This document shows positions 29,351-38,292 of a stretch of 64,000 nucleotides of DNA, in pieces. Source of the DNA: Lysobacteraceae bacterium. GTDB lineage: Bacteria; Pseudomonadota; Gammaproteobacteria; Xanthomonadales; Xanthomonadaceae. The notes under the pieces are model-generated. The model had not been told where the DNA came from and did no database searches. It worked only from the letters and a program-made list of their open reading frames with translations. Positions within the stretch are counted from its first letter, which is position 1, and each line of letters starts with the position of its first letter. Made by a program: the position numbers and the translations under genes. The stretch covers positions 124,001 to 188,000 of the forward strand of contig JAEUPQ010000011.1 of NCBI GenBank assembly GCA_016789405.1. The letters run 5' to 3'.

Positions 29351-30184
29351 TCAGATACCCGCGCCTGCTGGACGCGGTGCACCATCGGTCGACGGTGCGG
29401 CTTCGGGCATCGCTGCGGGAGCGACCGGCGCCTGCGCCGTGCTCTTGAGGCCCTCGTCGACGAAGTCCAGCCTGGCGCTGAGGTACTCGGGACGACGCAG
29501 CAGCTTGGGCGTGTCCACGGTCAGCATCTTGTGCACTTCGCGCGGCGCGGCCATGTTCAGCAGGTGATGCGGGAACAGGCCTCCCATGTCGATGTCGTAG
29601 GTCAATTCAACTTCGACCGTGCCATCGCCGAGCGGGGTGTACTTGAAGACGTTGTGCACATGGTCGAGGCGAACGCAGCAATCATCCGTCGGGAGCTTGT
29701 TCGGCGCGGCGATGTTCTCCATCGTCAGCACCTTGGTGACCGGATCCTGGGAAAGATTGCCCTGCAACAGGATCTGCCTCGGCGAGAACGGCGGCATCTC
29801 CACGCTCCACATCGTCACGTTGTACGGCGAGTTCTTTTCCCACTTCTTGAGGATGCGGTACTCGAAGCAACCTTCCACCCACTGGCTGCAATCCTTCTGG
29901 ATGTTCTCGTCGAAGAACGGCGCGATGTGGGTGCTGATGGTGAATTCCTTCGAACGGGTCACGCCGCGCACCTTGATCGAGCGATCGCCCGGAGCCTTGA
30001 GGGTGTAGACCTTGGTGCCGTCCTCGTCGATCTTGAGTTCCCACGTGTTGGAGCCCGACATCGTCCACGCCCAGTCGGCGACGACGTAGAGCAGGACCAG
30101 CGAGACTGAGCCGAGTGCGGCGAACTTGATCAGGCGGCGCGGCGAGAAGAATCCGCGCTTGGCGGGAGTAGCTGTGGTGTTCAT
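29351..30184 (-). CDS. Membrane-anchored START-like protein (third of three paralogues)
   Basis: 277 residues: a short basic N-terminus, one transmembrane helix (~16-35), then a START/SRPBCC-like domain beginning SGSNTWELKIDEDGTKVY. START domains bind lipids or other hydrophobic ligands. Shared marks with the next two genes are the S-G-S-x-x-W start, a Cys-containing segment (CSQWVEGCFEYRI), a DCCVRLDHVHN-type strand and a strand with DMGGLFP. It is the most divergent copy and has a Pro/Ala-rich C-terminus. The orientation suggests a periplasmic domain held at the inner membrane. Binding of the polyketide or a precursor is inference. Confidence 0.7.
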   Translation of the reverse strand: MNTTATPAKRGFFSPRRLIKFAALGSVSLVLLYVVADWAWTMSGSNTWELKIDEDGTKVYTLKAPGDRSIKVRGVTRSKEFTISTHIAPFFDENIQKDCSQWVEGCFEYRILKKWEKNSPYNVTMWSVEMPPFSPRQILLQGNLSQDPVTKVLTMENIAAPNKLPTDDCCVRLDHVHNVFKYTPLGDGTVEVELTYDIDMGGLFPHHLLNMAAPREVHKMLTVDTPKLLRRPEYLSARLDFVDEGLKSTAQAPVAPAAMPEAAPSTDGAPRPAGAGI

Positions 30185-30206
30185 GTCGTCGTTTCCTTGT
30201 GCCGGC

Positions 30207-30929
30207 TCACTTGCCGGGAAGTTCCTGGATGTCGTTGAAGCTGTCGATGCGGTAGCGCGGCTTGTCCATCAGGCTCTGCATGTCCTTCATCACCTGGAAC
30301 GTGCCCTCCGTCAGGGCGAGGTTCGCCAGCGGATAGGGCAGCCCACCGGTATCGGTGTCCTGCGTGAACTCGATGTCGACGAAACCGCCGGGCTGCGGCG
30401 TGAGGCGCCAGGTGTTGTGCAGGTGGGTGATGCGGACGCAGCAGGGATCGCGCGGCGTCCGGCTCGGCGCCGCGATCAGGTCGACACGGATCTGCCGGGT
30501 TTCCGGATCCTGGAAGCGCTGCTGGAACAGCACGTATTCCTGCGTGTGGACGCCCGGGACATCGAACTTGAATCGCGTATAGGCCGCGTAGTGACCGGGA
30601 GGCGTCTGCTGCCGCTCGATGATCTTCTCGTCGTAGCAGCCGGCGTCGGCGCAGCTCATGCCTTCCAGAAGCCTGACCATGCCCGAGAGGCTGGCCTTCA
30701 CCCGGACCGTGGACTTCACGAGAACCAGGTTCGAGCCGGGCTTCTTGAGCGTCCACAGCTTGACGCCCCCCTCGTCCTTCGAGAGTTGCCATTCGTTCGA
30801 TCCCGAAAGCCTCCAGGCGAAATGCGCGATGAGGCCGACGGCCGCCAGCGCGATCAGGGCGTAGCCCGCGAACTTGAGGATACGGCGCGGAGCGAAGCGC
30901 CTGCGCGAGGGCGTTGTTTCATTGGTCAT
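30207..30929 (-). CDS. Membrane-anchored START-like protein (second of three paralogues)
   Basis: 240 residues: basic N-terminus (SRRRFAPRR), one transmembrane helix (~16-36), then a START/SRPBCC-like domain from SGSNEWQLSKDEGGVKLWTL. It shares MSCADAGCYDE, DPCCVRITHLHNTW and a QDTDTGGLPYP segment with the first paralogue and is clearly its close relative. The conserved Cys pairs could form disulfides if the domain faces the periplasm. It lies 19 bases downstream of the first paralogue and 22 bases upstream of the third, so the three are co-transcribed. A lipid or polyketide-binding role is inferred from the fold and from the RND and LolA-like genes upstream. Confidence 0.75.
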   Translation of the reverse strand: MTNETTPSRRRFAPRRILKFAGYALIALAAVGLIAHFAWRLSGSNEWQLSKDEGGVKLWTLKKPGSNLVLVKSTVRVKASLSGMVRLLEGMSCADAGCYDEKIIERQQTPPGHYAAYTRFKFDVPGVHTQEYVLFQQRFQDPETRQIRVDLIAAPSRTPRDPCCVRITHLHNTWRLTPQPGGFVDIEFTQDTDTGGLPYPLANLALTEGTFQVMKDMQSLMDKPRYRIDSFNDIQELPGK

Positions 30930-30948
30930 GTGTTCGTCCTGTTTCTGG

Positions 30949-31695
30949 TCATTGCGCCGGAAGCTCCCTGATATCCCTGAAACTTCCGATCCGGTACCGC
31001 GGTTTTTCCATCAGATCCTGCATCCCCCGCATGACCTGGTAGGTGCCCTCGATCAGCAGGAGATTGGCGATCGGGTATGGCAGGCCACCGGAGTCGGTGT
31101 CCTGGGAATATTCGATGTCGACGTGACCATCCGGCGTGGGCGTCAGCGTCCAGTGCGTGTGGAGATGGGTGATCCGCACGCAGCATGCGTCGCGAGCGAC
31201 CCTGGAAGGCGCCGCGATCATGTCGATCGTCACCTTCCGGGTGTCCACATCCTGCACGCGCTGCTGCAGCAGCACGTAGTCCTGCGTGTGGATACCGGGA
31301 ACGTCGAACTTGAAGCGGATATAGGCGGCGTACTGCCCCGGCGGCGTCGCCAGGCGCTCGACGATGGCCTCGTCGTAGCAGCCCGCATCCGCACAGCTCA
31401 TGTCTTCCATCAGCCGCATCAGGCCGGCCAGCTTCGACTTCACGCGCACTGCTGCTTTCACCTGGACCAGGGATGACCCAGGCGTCTTCAGCGTCCAGAG
31501 CTTTACCTGGCCATCGTCCTTCGACAGGGTCCACTGGCCGGATCCGGAGCTGTTCCAGGCGACATGCGCGATCGGCAAGGCAAGGGCGAGGACGCAGAGC
31601 AACAGGCAGCACAGGCGAAGGACGCTCCGACCGAGCAGTCCCGGAACGCCTGTGGCGTTGCCTTCGTTCTCCGCATTCGATATCCACGCCGTCAT
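30949..31695 (-). CDS. Membrane-anchored START-like protein (first of three paralogues)
   Basis: 248 residues: one transmembrane helix (~24-46, LCCLLLCVLALALPIAHVA), then a START/SRPBCC-like domain from SGSGQWTLSKDDGQVKLWTL. Conserved features are MSCADAGCYDEAIVE, YIRFKFDVPG, RDACCVRITHLH and QDTDSGGLPYP. Its ATG overlaps the stop of the GMC oxidoreductase gene by four bases (ATGA), so the two are translationally coupled. This suggests the GMC enzyme and the START proteins act on the same hydrophobic molecule. No catalytic residues are recognised, so ligand binding is more likely than catalysis. Confidence 0.75.
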   Translation of the reverse strand: MTAWISNAENEGNATGVPGLLGRSVLRLCCLLLCVLALALPIAHVAWNSSGSGQWTLSKDDGQVKLWTLKTPGSSLVQVKAAVRVKSKLAGLMRLMEDMSCADAGCYDEAIVERLATPPGQYAAYIRFKFDVPGIHTQDYVLLQQRVQDVDTRKVTIDMIAAPSRVARDACCVRITHLHTHWTLTPTPDGHVDIEYSQDTDSGGLPYPIANLLLIEGTYQVMRGMQDLMEKPRYRIGSFRDIRELPAQ

Positions 31696-33044
31696 GCCTC
31701 CGCAACGACCTCTCGGGCATCGCTGCGCAGCTGTGCGTCAGTGCGATCGGCCGAGGATTCGGAGAGCAGCATTTTCGCGAGGGCCCGCGCCATGCACACG
31801 ATGGTCAGCGTCGGCGTCCCGCGCTGGTCGTCCGGGATCACCGATCCGTCGCAGACATGGAGGCCAGCGACTTCGGTCTCGAAGCGGCTGTCGACATGCT
31901 CGCCGATGCGCACGAGGCCGCCGATGCGACCTGCCGCGGTCAGGCCGAAGTCGGTGATGTGGCGAGCCCCGGCTTTCTCCAGGACGCGCAGGGCCTCGTT
32001 CCGCCCGAGAGCGAGCTTCTCGCGGTCCTTGTCGTCCATGCGCTTGTGGAAGCGTCCGTCCGGACGAAGTTCGCCGCCGAAACCATCCTTGACCTTCACG
32101 CCGATCCCGAGCGTGCCGGGGTAGGAAAAGAGGTGTCGCAGCTTCATGCCGCCGAGCATCATCATCCGATGCAGGCTGCGGTGGACATTGGCATCGCCCA
32201 GTTCGACCTCGGGCGAGATCTGCGCGGAAGAACTGCCGACGTAGCCATCGTTTCCGCGAAGGCCGGGCACGATGCCGTAGAGCGCATAGCCGGGATTGCA
32301 ATAGAACCCGCGGGCGCCGATTCCCGCGATGCCGTTGTCGCGCAGCAGTTGCGGCGTCGCCATCTCGCCCGCGGCCACGATCACCTTGCGGCCATGGATG
32401 CGCTGCAATTCCTTTCCGAAGCCGCGCTTGCGCGCGTACTCCACGCCAACCACCCTGCCCTGTTCGATCACCAGCTTGCTGACGGTCGCACTCGTGACGA
32501 GATCCGCGCCCGCACTGATCGCATCATCCAGGAAATCGCGCGCCCGCCATTTCGCGTCATACGCATAGTCCGGATAGCGATCGAAGTCCACGAGCATCTC
32601 CCGACGCACCCAGGCGTGCCCGAGGCTCTCCGCGGCTTGCTTCAGTGCCAGCGGCTTGGCGCCCATCCTCGCTTCGGGCAGCATCGCGACGCCCAATTCG
32701 CGCTTGATGGCTTCGAGCTCCGTGGCGACATCGATGCCAAGCGCCGCGAACGAGGCGCAATCGGGGGAATCGGCGACACCGAAGTACAGGCTGGTCGAAC
32801 CGCCGGCCACCAGGCCGCGCATGGACGACAGGCCTTCGTCGCCCAGCTTCACCTCGTTCGCGATCGCAACGAGGCTGCTGAATCGTTCGTCGAGCGTCCG
32901 ATCCTGCCCGCGCTCCAGCACCAGCACGCGCCGTCCACCGCGTGCCAGCTCCCGCGCAAGCGTCGATCCGGCCGTTCCGGAGCCGACGATGATGACGTCG
33001 TATTCGCGGGTCTGTTCGAGTTGTCCTGCTGTCGCCTGCTTCAT
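31692..33044 (-). CDS. GMC-family FAD-dependent oxidoreductase
   Basis: A 450-residue flavoprotein with an N-terminal FAD-binding motif DVIIVGSGTAGS (~16-27), GLVAGGSTS (a GMC family signature region), an FAD-domain strand KVIVAAGEMATPQLL and a C-terminal LHVCDGSVIPDDQRGTPTLT block. GMC enzymes oxidise alcohols to carbonyls. It is somewhat shorter than typical GMC members (about 500-550), but all core blocks are visible. There is no signal peptide, so it is probably cytoplasmic. It sits between the outer-membrane barrel gene (60-base gap) and the START-like genes (4-base overlap). A tailoring oxidation of a polyketide hydroxyl is likely; the substrate is unknown. Confidence 0.85.
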   Translation of the reverse strand: MKQATAGQLEQTREYDVIIVGSGTAGSTLARELARGGRRVLVLERGQDRTLDERFSSLVAIANEVKLGDEGLSSMRGLVAGGSTSLYFGVADSPDCASFAALGIDVATELEAIKRELGVAMLPEARMGAKPLALKQAAESLGHAWVRREMLVDFDRYPDYAYDAKWRARDFLDDAISAGADLVTSATVSKLVIEQGRVVGVEYARKRGFGKELQRIHGRKVIVAAGEMATPQLLRDNGIAGIGARGFYCNPGYALYGIVPGLRGNDGYVGSSSAQISPEVELGDANVHRSLHRMMMLGGMKLRHLFSYPGTLGIGVKVKDGFGGELRPDGRFHKRMDDKDREKLALGRNEALRVLEKAGARHITDFGLTAAGRIGGLVRIGEHVDSRFETEVAGLHVCDGSVIPDDQRGTPTLTIVCMARALAKMLLSESSADRTDAQLRSDAREVVAEA

Positions 33045-33104
33045 CGCGATTCGCTTCCGTGTGCTGAACGTATGCCGTCGATCCGTTTCATTGCCTGTCT
33101 CGCT

Positions 33105-34547
33105 TCAGAACTGGTACTGCACCCTGACCACGACCTGGTCCTCATCCCGGTACGGCCGGAGGCCGCTCCTCCGATCAGGCGCATCCACGTAATGCAGGTC
33201 GATCCCGAAGCTCAGGTTGTCGTCCCACTTGTACGCACTGCGCAGCGAGGACTGATAGCTTGCGTACGGCTCGCTCCAGATCGTCAGCCAATTGACCGAG
33301 AGCCGATCATGGTGGAACAGGAAATTGGCGTTGATCACCAATGACGCGGCGTTCTCCGGAACGCCGGAGATCCCGCGATCCCAGCCAAGGATGCGGCTGT
33401 TGACCCATTCCACGCCCAGCGTGTTGTTCTGGCCGAGCGAATAGGTCAGGCCGATCGCACTGTCCAGCACATCCTTCTCGACAAGGCCCAGCGATCGGTC
33501 ATTGAACGCTCGCGATGACTTCAACGCGACTTCTCCCTTCACGAGCGACTTCCCGCGCGTGAAGCTGAAGGTCGATCCCAGCATCGTCATCCGCTGCGGG
33601 ACGCGCGCGATCAGCAATCGTCCATCCGGAGCAATACCGTCCAGACGATAGGCGTAGTCGTTCTCGGTCAGCCGCGCAGCCATCACGCTGACATCGCTCT
33701 GTCCGAAGGTCCTGCGCCAGCGCATGCCGAATTCGTCGTCGCGAGCGCCTCCGCGGCTGTCGCGGACAATCGTCGATTCGCCGAAGGCGTCGACGAAGTA
33801 TGCCGTCCCGCGCTCGGGGTAATCGTTGAAGCGCGGCGTCGGGACATAGAACATGCTCCAGTCACCGACGGGAGAGAAATAGTCGAACACCACCATGGCC
33901 TGCCCGAGCCTCGACTCCTCGAGCGGAATGAGGAAGAGCTCGGAGAAATTTCGCGGGCTGACTTCGTCGGTGATCGCACCGCCTTCCGACTCGCCCCAGA
34001 TCAGTTTCTGGACGCCGACCTTCAGGCTGGTAGCCCCGCCTTGCCGGCTGTACTGGAGAAACGCTTCGGATGTGATGACTTCCGTTTCCATGGACTTGCC
34101 CCGCGCCTTGTGGTCGTTCGACCAGTAGGCGTTGAGCTTGGCATCCAGGCGCGCGTAGAAGCTTTCGCGGAAGAACGTCGAGTACTCCAAACGGGCCGAG
34201 GTGCGATTGTTGACCAGTTCGCCATCGCTGCCGAATCGACGGGACAGCTCATGTGCGAATGTCGCACGGTGCGTCGTATTGCTGCCGCTCCTGTTCCCAC
34301 CTTCGTCCATCTCGAACGAATCGGCCGAAAAGTCGATCTGACCGTCCGGAACCGCTTCCGTGGAGGCAGGATCGATCTCGCCCATCTCCTCGGGCGCCGA
34401 GGCGGTCGTTACATCATCTGCCGCGACGGCAGACGCAGCCGCCCGAGCCGGCGGTGCTGCCGGAGCAGGCGCATCCTGGGCGCGGAGCGGCGTGCTCAGC
34501 GCCAGGAGGCATGCCAGTCCCGCGATGTCGCACACCGGCTTCATCAT
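33105..34547 (-). CDS. DUF1302-like outer-membrane beta-barrel protein
   Basis: 480 residues with a signal peptide (MMKPVCDIAGLACLLALSTP, cleavage likely near LRAQ), an Ala/Pro-rich spacer, then alternating hydrophobic strands and a C-terminal Phe (VRVQYQF), typical of outer-membrane barrels. The segment GVQKLIWGESEG, then TDEVSPRNFSE, matches the pattern of DUF1302 proteins, which often accompany MMPL-type RND pumps. The start is ATG at 34547 (a second ATG follows at once), 2 bases after the stop of the LolA-like gene, with GAAGG upstream. A longer in-frame reading lies over the LolA-like gene and is rejected. It is likely the outer-membrane partner of the pump; direct transport has not been shown for most of the family. 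Confidence 0.8.
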   Translation of the reverse strand: MMKPVCDIAGLACLLALSTPLRAQDAPAPAAPPARAAASAVAADDVTTASAPEEMGEIDPASTEAVPDGQIDFSADSFEMDEGGNRSGSNTTHRATFAHELSRRFGSDGELVNNRTSARLEYSTFFRESFYARLDAKLNAYWSNDHKARGKSMETEVITSEAFLQYSRQGGATSLKVGVQKLIWGESEGGAITDEVSPRNFSELFLIPLEESRLGQAMVVFDYFSPVGDWSMFYVPTPRFNDYPERGTAYFVDAFGESTIVRDSRGGARDDEFGMRWRRTFGQSDVSVMAARLTENDYAYRLDGIAPDGRLLIARVPQRMTMLGSTFSFTRGKSLVKGEVALKSSRAFNDRSLGLVEKDVLDSAIGLTYSLGQNNTLGVEWVNSRILGWDRGISGVPENAASLVINANFLFHHDRLSVNWLTIWSEPYASYQSSLRSAYKWDDNLSFGIDLHYVDAPDRRSGLRPYRDEDQVVVRVQYQF

Positions 34548-34549
34548 CG

Positions 34550-35494
34550 TCACTCGGCCTTCGACTTCGCCAGTTCGCCGCGGAACTGCGCCAGATTCCT
34601 CTCGCGGAAGGCGAAGTCGGTCAGGGCACGCTGCGTCAGGTATTTGTCGTCGACTTCGATGTTGCGCCGGATCTGGAACTTGTCCATGCGGCTGATGCGC
34701 GAAGAGGCGAAGTTCGTCACCGTGACGCGCGTCGCGCCGTAATGGCCGTCGATGCTGCGGATGCCCGACTGGATGCGCTGCTTGTGGACGCGACCGCCGC
34801 GGTAGTACTCCTCCTTGAGCACCATGAAATTGTCCTTGTCGATCCACGCCACGATCTTCTGGTAGCTGGTCTTGCGCGCCTTCTCTGCCGTGGGCGTCAT
34901 CTCGATGACCCAGGCCGGACGCTTCTGGAAGGTGGCGTGCTCGATGATCTTGTACGTGAACTCGTGGACCTTCCTCGCCTCGGGGTTCTGGGTGCTCTCG
35001 ACGGAGAACTCGGTGCCGAACACGCTTCCGCCTTCATCGTCGTTGGCGATCACGCGATTGACCTTGCCCAGGGCCGGGAGGTAGAGCCAGTTGTCGTTGT
35101 CGCGTCCCTTCTCGGCGTATTCATAGACGAGCAGGCCCGTGCCCTTGTCGCTCGCCGGTTCGCGAACGACCAGCAGGGAATGGACGCTGAACTTGTTGCC
35201 ATCCTGGTAACTCTTCTTGGCGTTGTCCGCCACCACTTCGCGGGGCTTGTCCACGCATTTCGGCGCGCCCGAAACGATCTTGTACTTGCAGGTCGTGAGG
35301 CGGACGGCAGCGACTTCGCTGACATACGCCTTGCGCGCCGCGTGGTCGGCCTTCTCCATGATCTGGAGCGGCGTCAATGCCGCGTTCTGCGCCGATTCCG
35401 TGGCGTTGGATGCGATGGCGGCCGGCGTGGTCCCGGACATGGATCCGATCGCGACGGCGACTGTGACGATCAGTGAGGCATTGAATCCGTTCAT
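34550..35494 (-). CDS. LolA-like outer-membrane lipoprotein-sorting family protein
   Basis: 314 residues with an N-terminal signal peptide (~1-29). The mature part has the marks of the LolA-like family: DNWLYLPALGKVNRV, GGSVFGTEFS, PAWVIEMTP and IVAWIDKDNFMVLKEEYY. Relatives are periplasmic proteins with a half-barrel pocket for lipids, commonly encoded next to RND/MMPL pumps. GGGAA lies just before the ATG. It is 188 bases downstream of the RND gene and 2 bases upstream of the barrel gene, forming an inner membrane-periplasm-outer membrane set. The likely job is to carry a hydrophobic product, possibly the polyketide, across the periplasm. Confidence 0.82.
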   Translation of the reverse strand: MNGFNASLIVTVAVAIGSMSGTTPAAIASNATESAQNAALTPLQIMEKADHAARKAYVSEVAAVRLTTCKYKIVSGAPKCVDKPREVVADNAKKSYQDGNKFSVHSLLVVREPASDKGTGLLVYEYAEKGRDNDNWLYLPALGKVNRVIANDDEGGSVFGTEFSVESTQNPEARKVHEFTYKIIEHATFQKRPAWVIEMTPTAEKARKTSYQKIVAWIDKDNFMVLKEEYYRGGRVHKQRIQSGIRSIDGHYGATRVTVTNFASSRISRMDKFQIRRNIEVDDKYLTQRALTDFAFRERNLAQFRGELAKSKAE

Positions 35495-35682
35495 TGTGTT
35501 CCCATCGATGCTGCAGTGAATGTGAGTAGTGCGAAATCAGGCGATCCGCCAGCCAGCGATGGCCGATGGCATCGGGAGACGGACAGCGCGTGGCGTCCAC
35601 GTGGGTGAGGCCGTATCCAGGCTTTGTCGAAGCTGCGAGGGGTCCTGGTTGCCACCCGCGGAGGCGACTGCACGGAGTCGGA
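35495..35682. other. Intergenic gap between RND pump and LolA-like genes
   Basis: These 188 bases contain no supported gene. The Shine-Dalgarno of the LolA-like gene lies at the low-coordinate end. I see no clear hairpin or promoter. It is the longest gap within the minus-strand series, so a secondary promoter here is possible. Confidence 0.4.
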
Positions 35683-38262
35683 TCATGCTTCCGGCGCCGC
35701 CGAGACCTCCTCCGGAAATGCCGCCGTGCTTTCCTTGCGGAAGTCCAGCTTGAAGACAAGGATCATCGCAGGCAGCAGGAACAGATCGTTGAGCAGACCC
35801 ATCAGCAACGCGAGCGAACCGAAGATGCCGAGGTTGCTCACGCTGCCGTCGGACGCGAAACCCATGATGCCGAAGCCGAGCCCCAGCACCACGGTCGTGA
35901 ACACCACGGCCTGCCCGGTGTCGTCGATCGTGTCGCGCAGTGCACGGCGGATGTCGCCGTGCGCGGTGACTTCGGTGCGATAGCGGGTCAGGAAGTGCAC
36001 GGTGTCGTCCACGGCGATGCCGATGATGATCGGTGCGATCATCATGGTGGTGATGTCCAGCGGGATATCGAAAAGGCCGAGCAATCCGTAGGCCAGGATC
36101 GCGGGAATCAGGTTCGGGATCAGCGCGACGCCACCGGCCTTCAGCGTGCCGAACAGCAGCAGGAGGATGCAGCTGATCAGGACCAGCGCCAGGCCGAAGC
36201 TCGTGACTTCCGAGCGCGTCAGGTAGTCCGATCCCTTCATCATCAGCGCAAGCACGCCGGTGATCTCCACCTCCGCGTCCGGATACGTCTTGCGGATCGT
36301 CGCGACCGTGCGCTGGATGTCCTCGCCCATCTGCTCCCAGGTCCGTGCGTACTCGTACGACCCGGCGTTGTAGAGGCGCACGCTGATCCGCGACTTGTCG
36401 TAGTTGTCGGATACCAGCTTGCGTCGATCGTCCGGATTGGACTGATTGAAGAGGAAGAGGGTCTGGGAGACCGCTTCACGCGTGTCCGGCACGACGTACA
36501 TCTCCTGCCGGCCTTCGTTGAGGACGCGGTACGAGCTCTTGACCGTATCCACCAGGGAGCTGGTGCGGACGACCAGCTCGCCGTACCTGGTTTCGATGCG
36601 CTCCTGCAGCGCGTCGATCTCGCGCAGGACGACCGGATCGTGGAACGCATTCTCCGTGCCGAGGTCCAGGTAGATCTCCATGCTCTGGGCACCCATCATG
36701 TGGGCATCGACCAGTCGCACGCTTTGCTTGATCCGGGAGTCCTCGGGGAAGGATCCGACCGGATCCGTGTCGACCTTGGTCCTCGTGGCGCCATAGATGC
36801 AGACGGCGAAGATGACCATGAACACCGCGATGAACGCCGCCGGACTGCGCTCGACCGCCGGCAGGACCTTCTTCAGCACACCGCCCAGCATGCGGTTGGC
36901 ATTCGGCAGCAGGCGACCGATCAGGGTGCGGTCCACGTCGGCGGCCTTGCGCGGCGCCCAGATGTCGAGCATCAGCGGCAGCAGGTACACCGACAGCAGG
37001 AAGGGCAGCGCGACACCGAGCGCGCACATGAAGGCGAAGACCTTGATCGGCACGACGGGCGTGATGCTCAGGGCCAGTACCGCGAAGATGTTGGTCACGG
37101 ATGTCAGCAGGCATGCGACGGCGACATGGCGGAACCCGCGCTTCATCGCCTCGGCGTGATCATGCCCCTCGTTTCTGGACGACATGTAGCCGGACAGGAC
37201 ATGCACCGTGTCGGCGACGCCGATCGCGAGCGTCAGCATCACGGCGATCATGACGAACGCGGTGATCGGCATGCCCAGCCACGCGGTGATGCCGACCATC
37301 CACACGACGCTGAGGATCACGATCAGGATCGGCCACACGACGGCGCTGAGCGAACGGAACAGGACCCAGAGCAGCAGCATGATGATGAGCAGGGCCGCCA
37401 CGTTGAGCATGCCCATTTCGCTGATCATCTCGAGATTGAACTCGGCCGCCGCGATCGCACCGACCGGGTAGTACTCGAAGTGGGCGGCGTATTCGGGCTT
37501 GTGGATGATCGCCTTGATCTCTTCCATCAAGGCCATGTACTCGGCGAGGTCGGTCGGCTTGAATTTCGGCCGCTCTTCGACGGTCACGGCCTCGGTCGCG
37601 GCAGGCGCGCTGAAATCCAGGTCGTCCGCCGCGATGTCCGTCGTTGCCGCCTGCGTCTCGGAGCCGCCATCGATCGGGATCGCACCGAAGTCCGTCTCGA
37701 CCAGCATTCCTCCGTGCTTGAAGTCCTTCGAGAAGTACAGCAGCGGGAAGGCGTCCTGCGTCTGCGCGATGGCGCGCAGGGCTTCACGCCCTTCCGCCGT
37801 CTCGGGCACCCGGGTGCCGACGAGCTTGCGGGAGATGAGCGCATCCTGCTCGGCACGCAGCACCGGCGCATTGATCAGCGACGTGACCTTGACGACATGC
37901 TTGAGCGCGGATGCGTCCCCGGCCTGGACTGCGGCCACCTTCGCTTCGATCTCCTGCTGCATGGCAAGCAGGGTCTTCAGGGATTTCTCCGAGAAGACGT
38001 CGCCATCCTTCGGGCGGTAGGCGATGTAGAGATGATCGTCGCTGCCGAACTCGTGATGGAACCAGTCGAGCGCGACGATCATCGGATCGTCCTGCTCGAA
38101 CCAGCCTTCGATCGACGCATCGAACCTGGCACGACCGATGCCCATGGCAAGGAACACCGTGGTGGCAAGGAAGAACAGCCAGGCGAATGCCTTCCTTCGC
38201 CGCATCCTCTCCGGTACCTGCTCGAAGTACCGTGTCAGTCGATCCATCAGACGCTTCATCAT
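35683..38262 (-). CDS. RND-superfamily (MMPL/HpnN-like) exporter
   Basis: 859 residues with the duplicated RND topology: TM1 (~27-43), a large periplasmic loop, TM2-6 (~265-430), TM7 (~470), a second periplasmic loop and TM8-12 (~690-850). Conserved pieces include AVMLTLAIGVADTVHVLSGY and IIIGIAVDDTVHFLTRYR, with the paired Asp residues of proton-driven RND pumps. Size and gene context (LolA-like and DUF1302-like downstream) fit the MMPL/HpnN branch, which moves lipids rather than the AcrB drug-pump branch. No periplasmic adaptor or TolC gene is nearby. It starts 30 bases after PKS B. GGAG is 3 bases before the first ATG and 6 before the second, so either could be used. Confidence 0.9.
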   Translation of the reverse strand: MMKRLMDRLTRYFEQVPERMRRRKAFAWLFFLATTVFLAMGIGRARFDASIEGWFEQDDPMIVALDWFHHEFGSDDHLYIAYRPKDGDVFSEKSLKTLLAMQQEIEAKVAAVQAGDASALKHVVKVTSLINAPVLRAEQDALISRKLVGTRVPETAEGREALRAIAQTQDAFPLLYFSKDFKHGGMLVETDFGAIPIDGGSETQAATTDIAADDLDFSAPAATEAVTVEERPKFKPTDLAEYMALMEEIKAIIHKPEYAAHFEYYPVGAIAAAEFNLEMISEMGMLNVAALLIIMLLLWVLFRSLSAVVWPILIVILSVVWMVGITAWLGMPITAFVMIAVMLTLAIGVADTVHVLSGYMSSRNEGHDHAEAMKRGFRHVAVACLLTSVTNIFAVLALSITPVVPIKVFAFMCALGVALPFLLSVYLLPLMLDIWAPRKAADVDRTLIGRLLPNANRMLGGVLKKVLPAVERSPAAFIAVFMVIFAVCIYGATRTKVDTDPVGSFPEDSRIKQSVRLVDAHMMGAQSMEIYLDLGTENAFHDPVVLREIDALQERIETRYGELVVRTSSLVDTVKSSYRVLNEGRQEMYVVPDTREAVSQTLFLFNQSNPDDRRKLVSDNYDKSRISVRLYNAGSYEYARTWEQMGEDIQRTVATIRKTYPDAEVEITGVLALMMKGSDYLTRSEVTSFGLALVLISCILLLLFGTLKAGGVALIPNLIPAILAYGLLGLFDIPLDITTMMIAPIIIGIAVDDTVHFLTRYRTEVTAHGDIRRALRDTIDDTGQAVVFTTVVLGLGFGIMGFASDGSVSNLGIFGSLALLMGLLNDLFLLPAMILVFKLDFRKESTAAFPEEVSAAPEA

Positions 38263-38292
38263 GTGCTCCAGTGAAACAGGTGATCGCCGCTG

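Noticed and set aside
35566..38274. Plus-strand frame of 902 codons opposite the RND pump
   Set aside because: Its translation is Asp/Arg/His/Gln-rich with no membrane segment; the minus strand has a complete RND topology.
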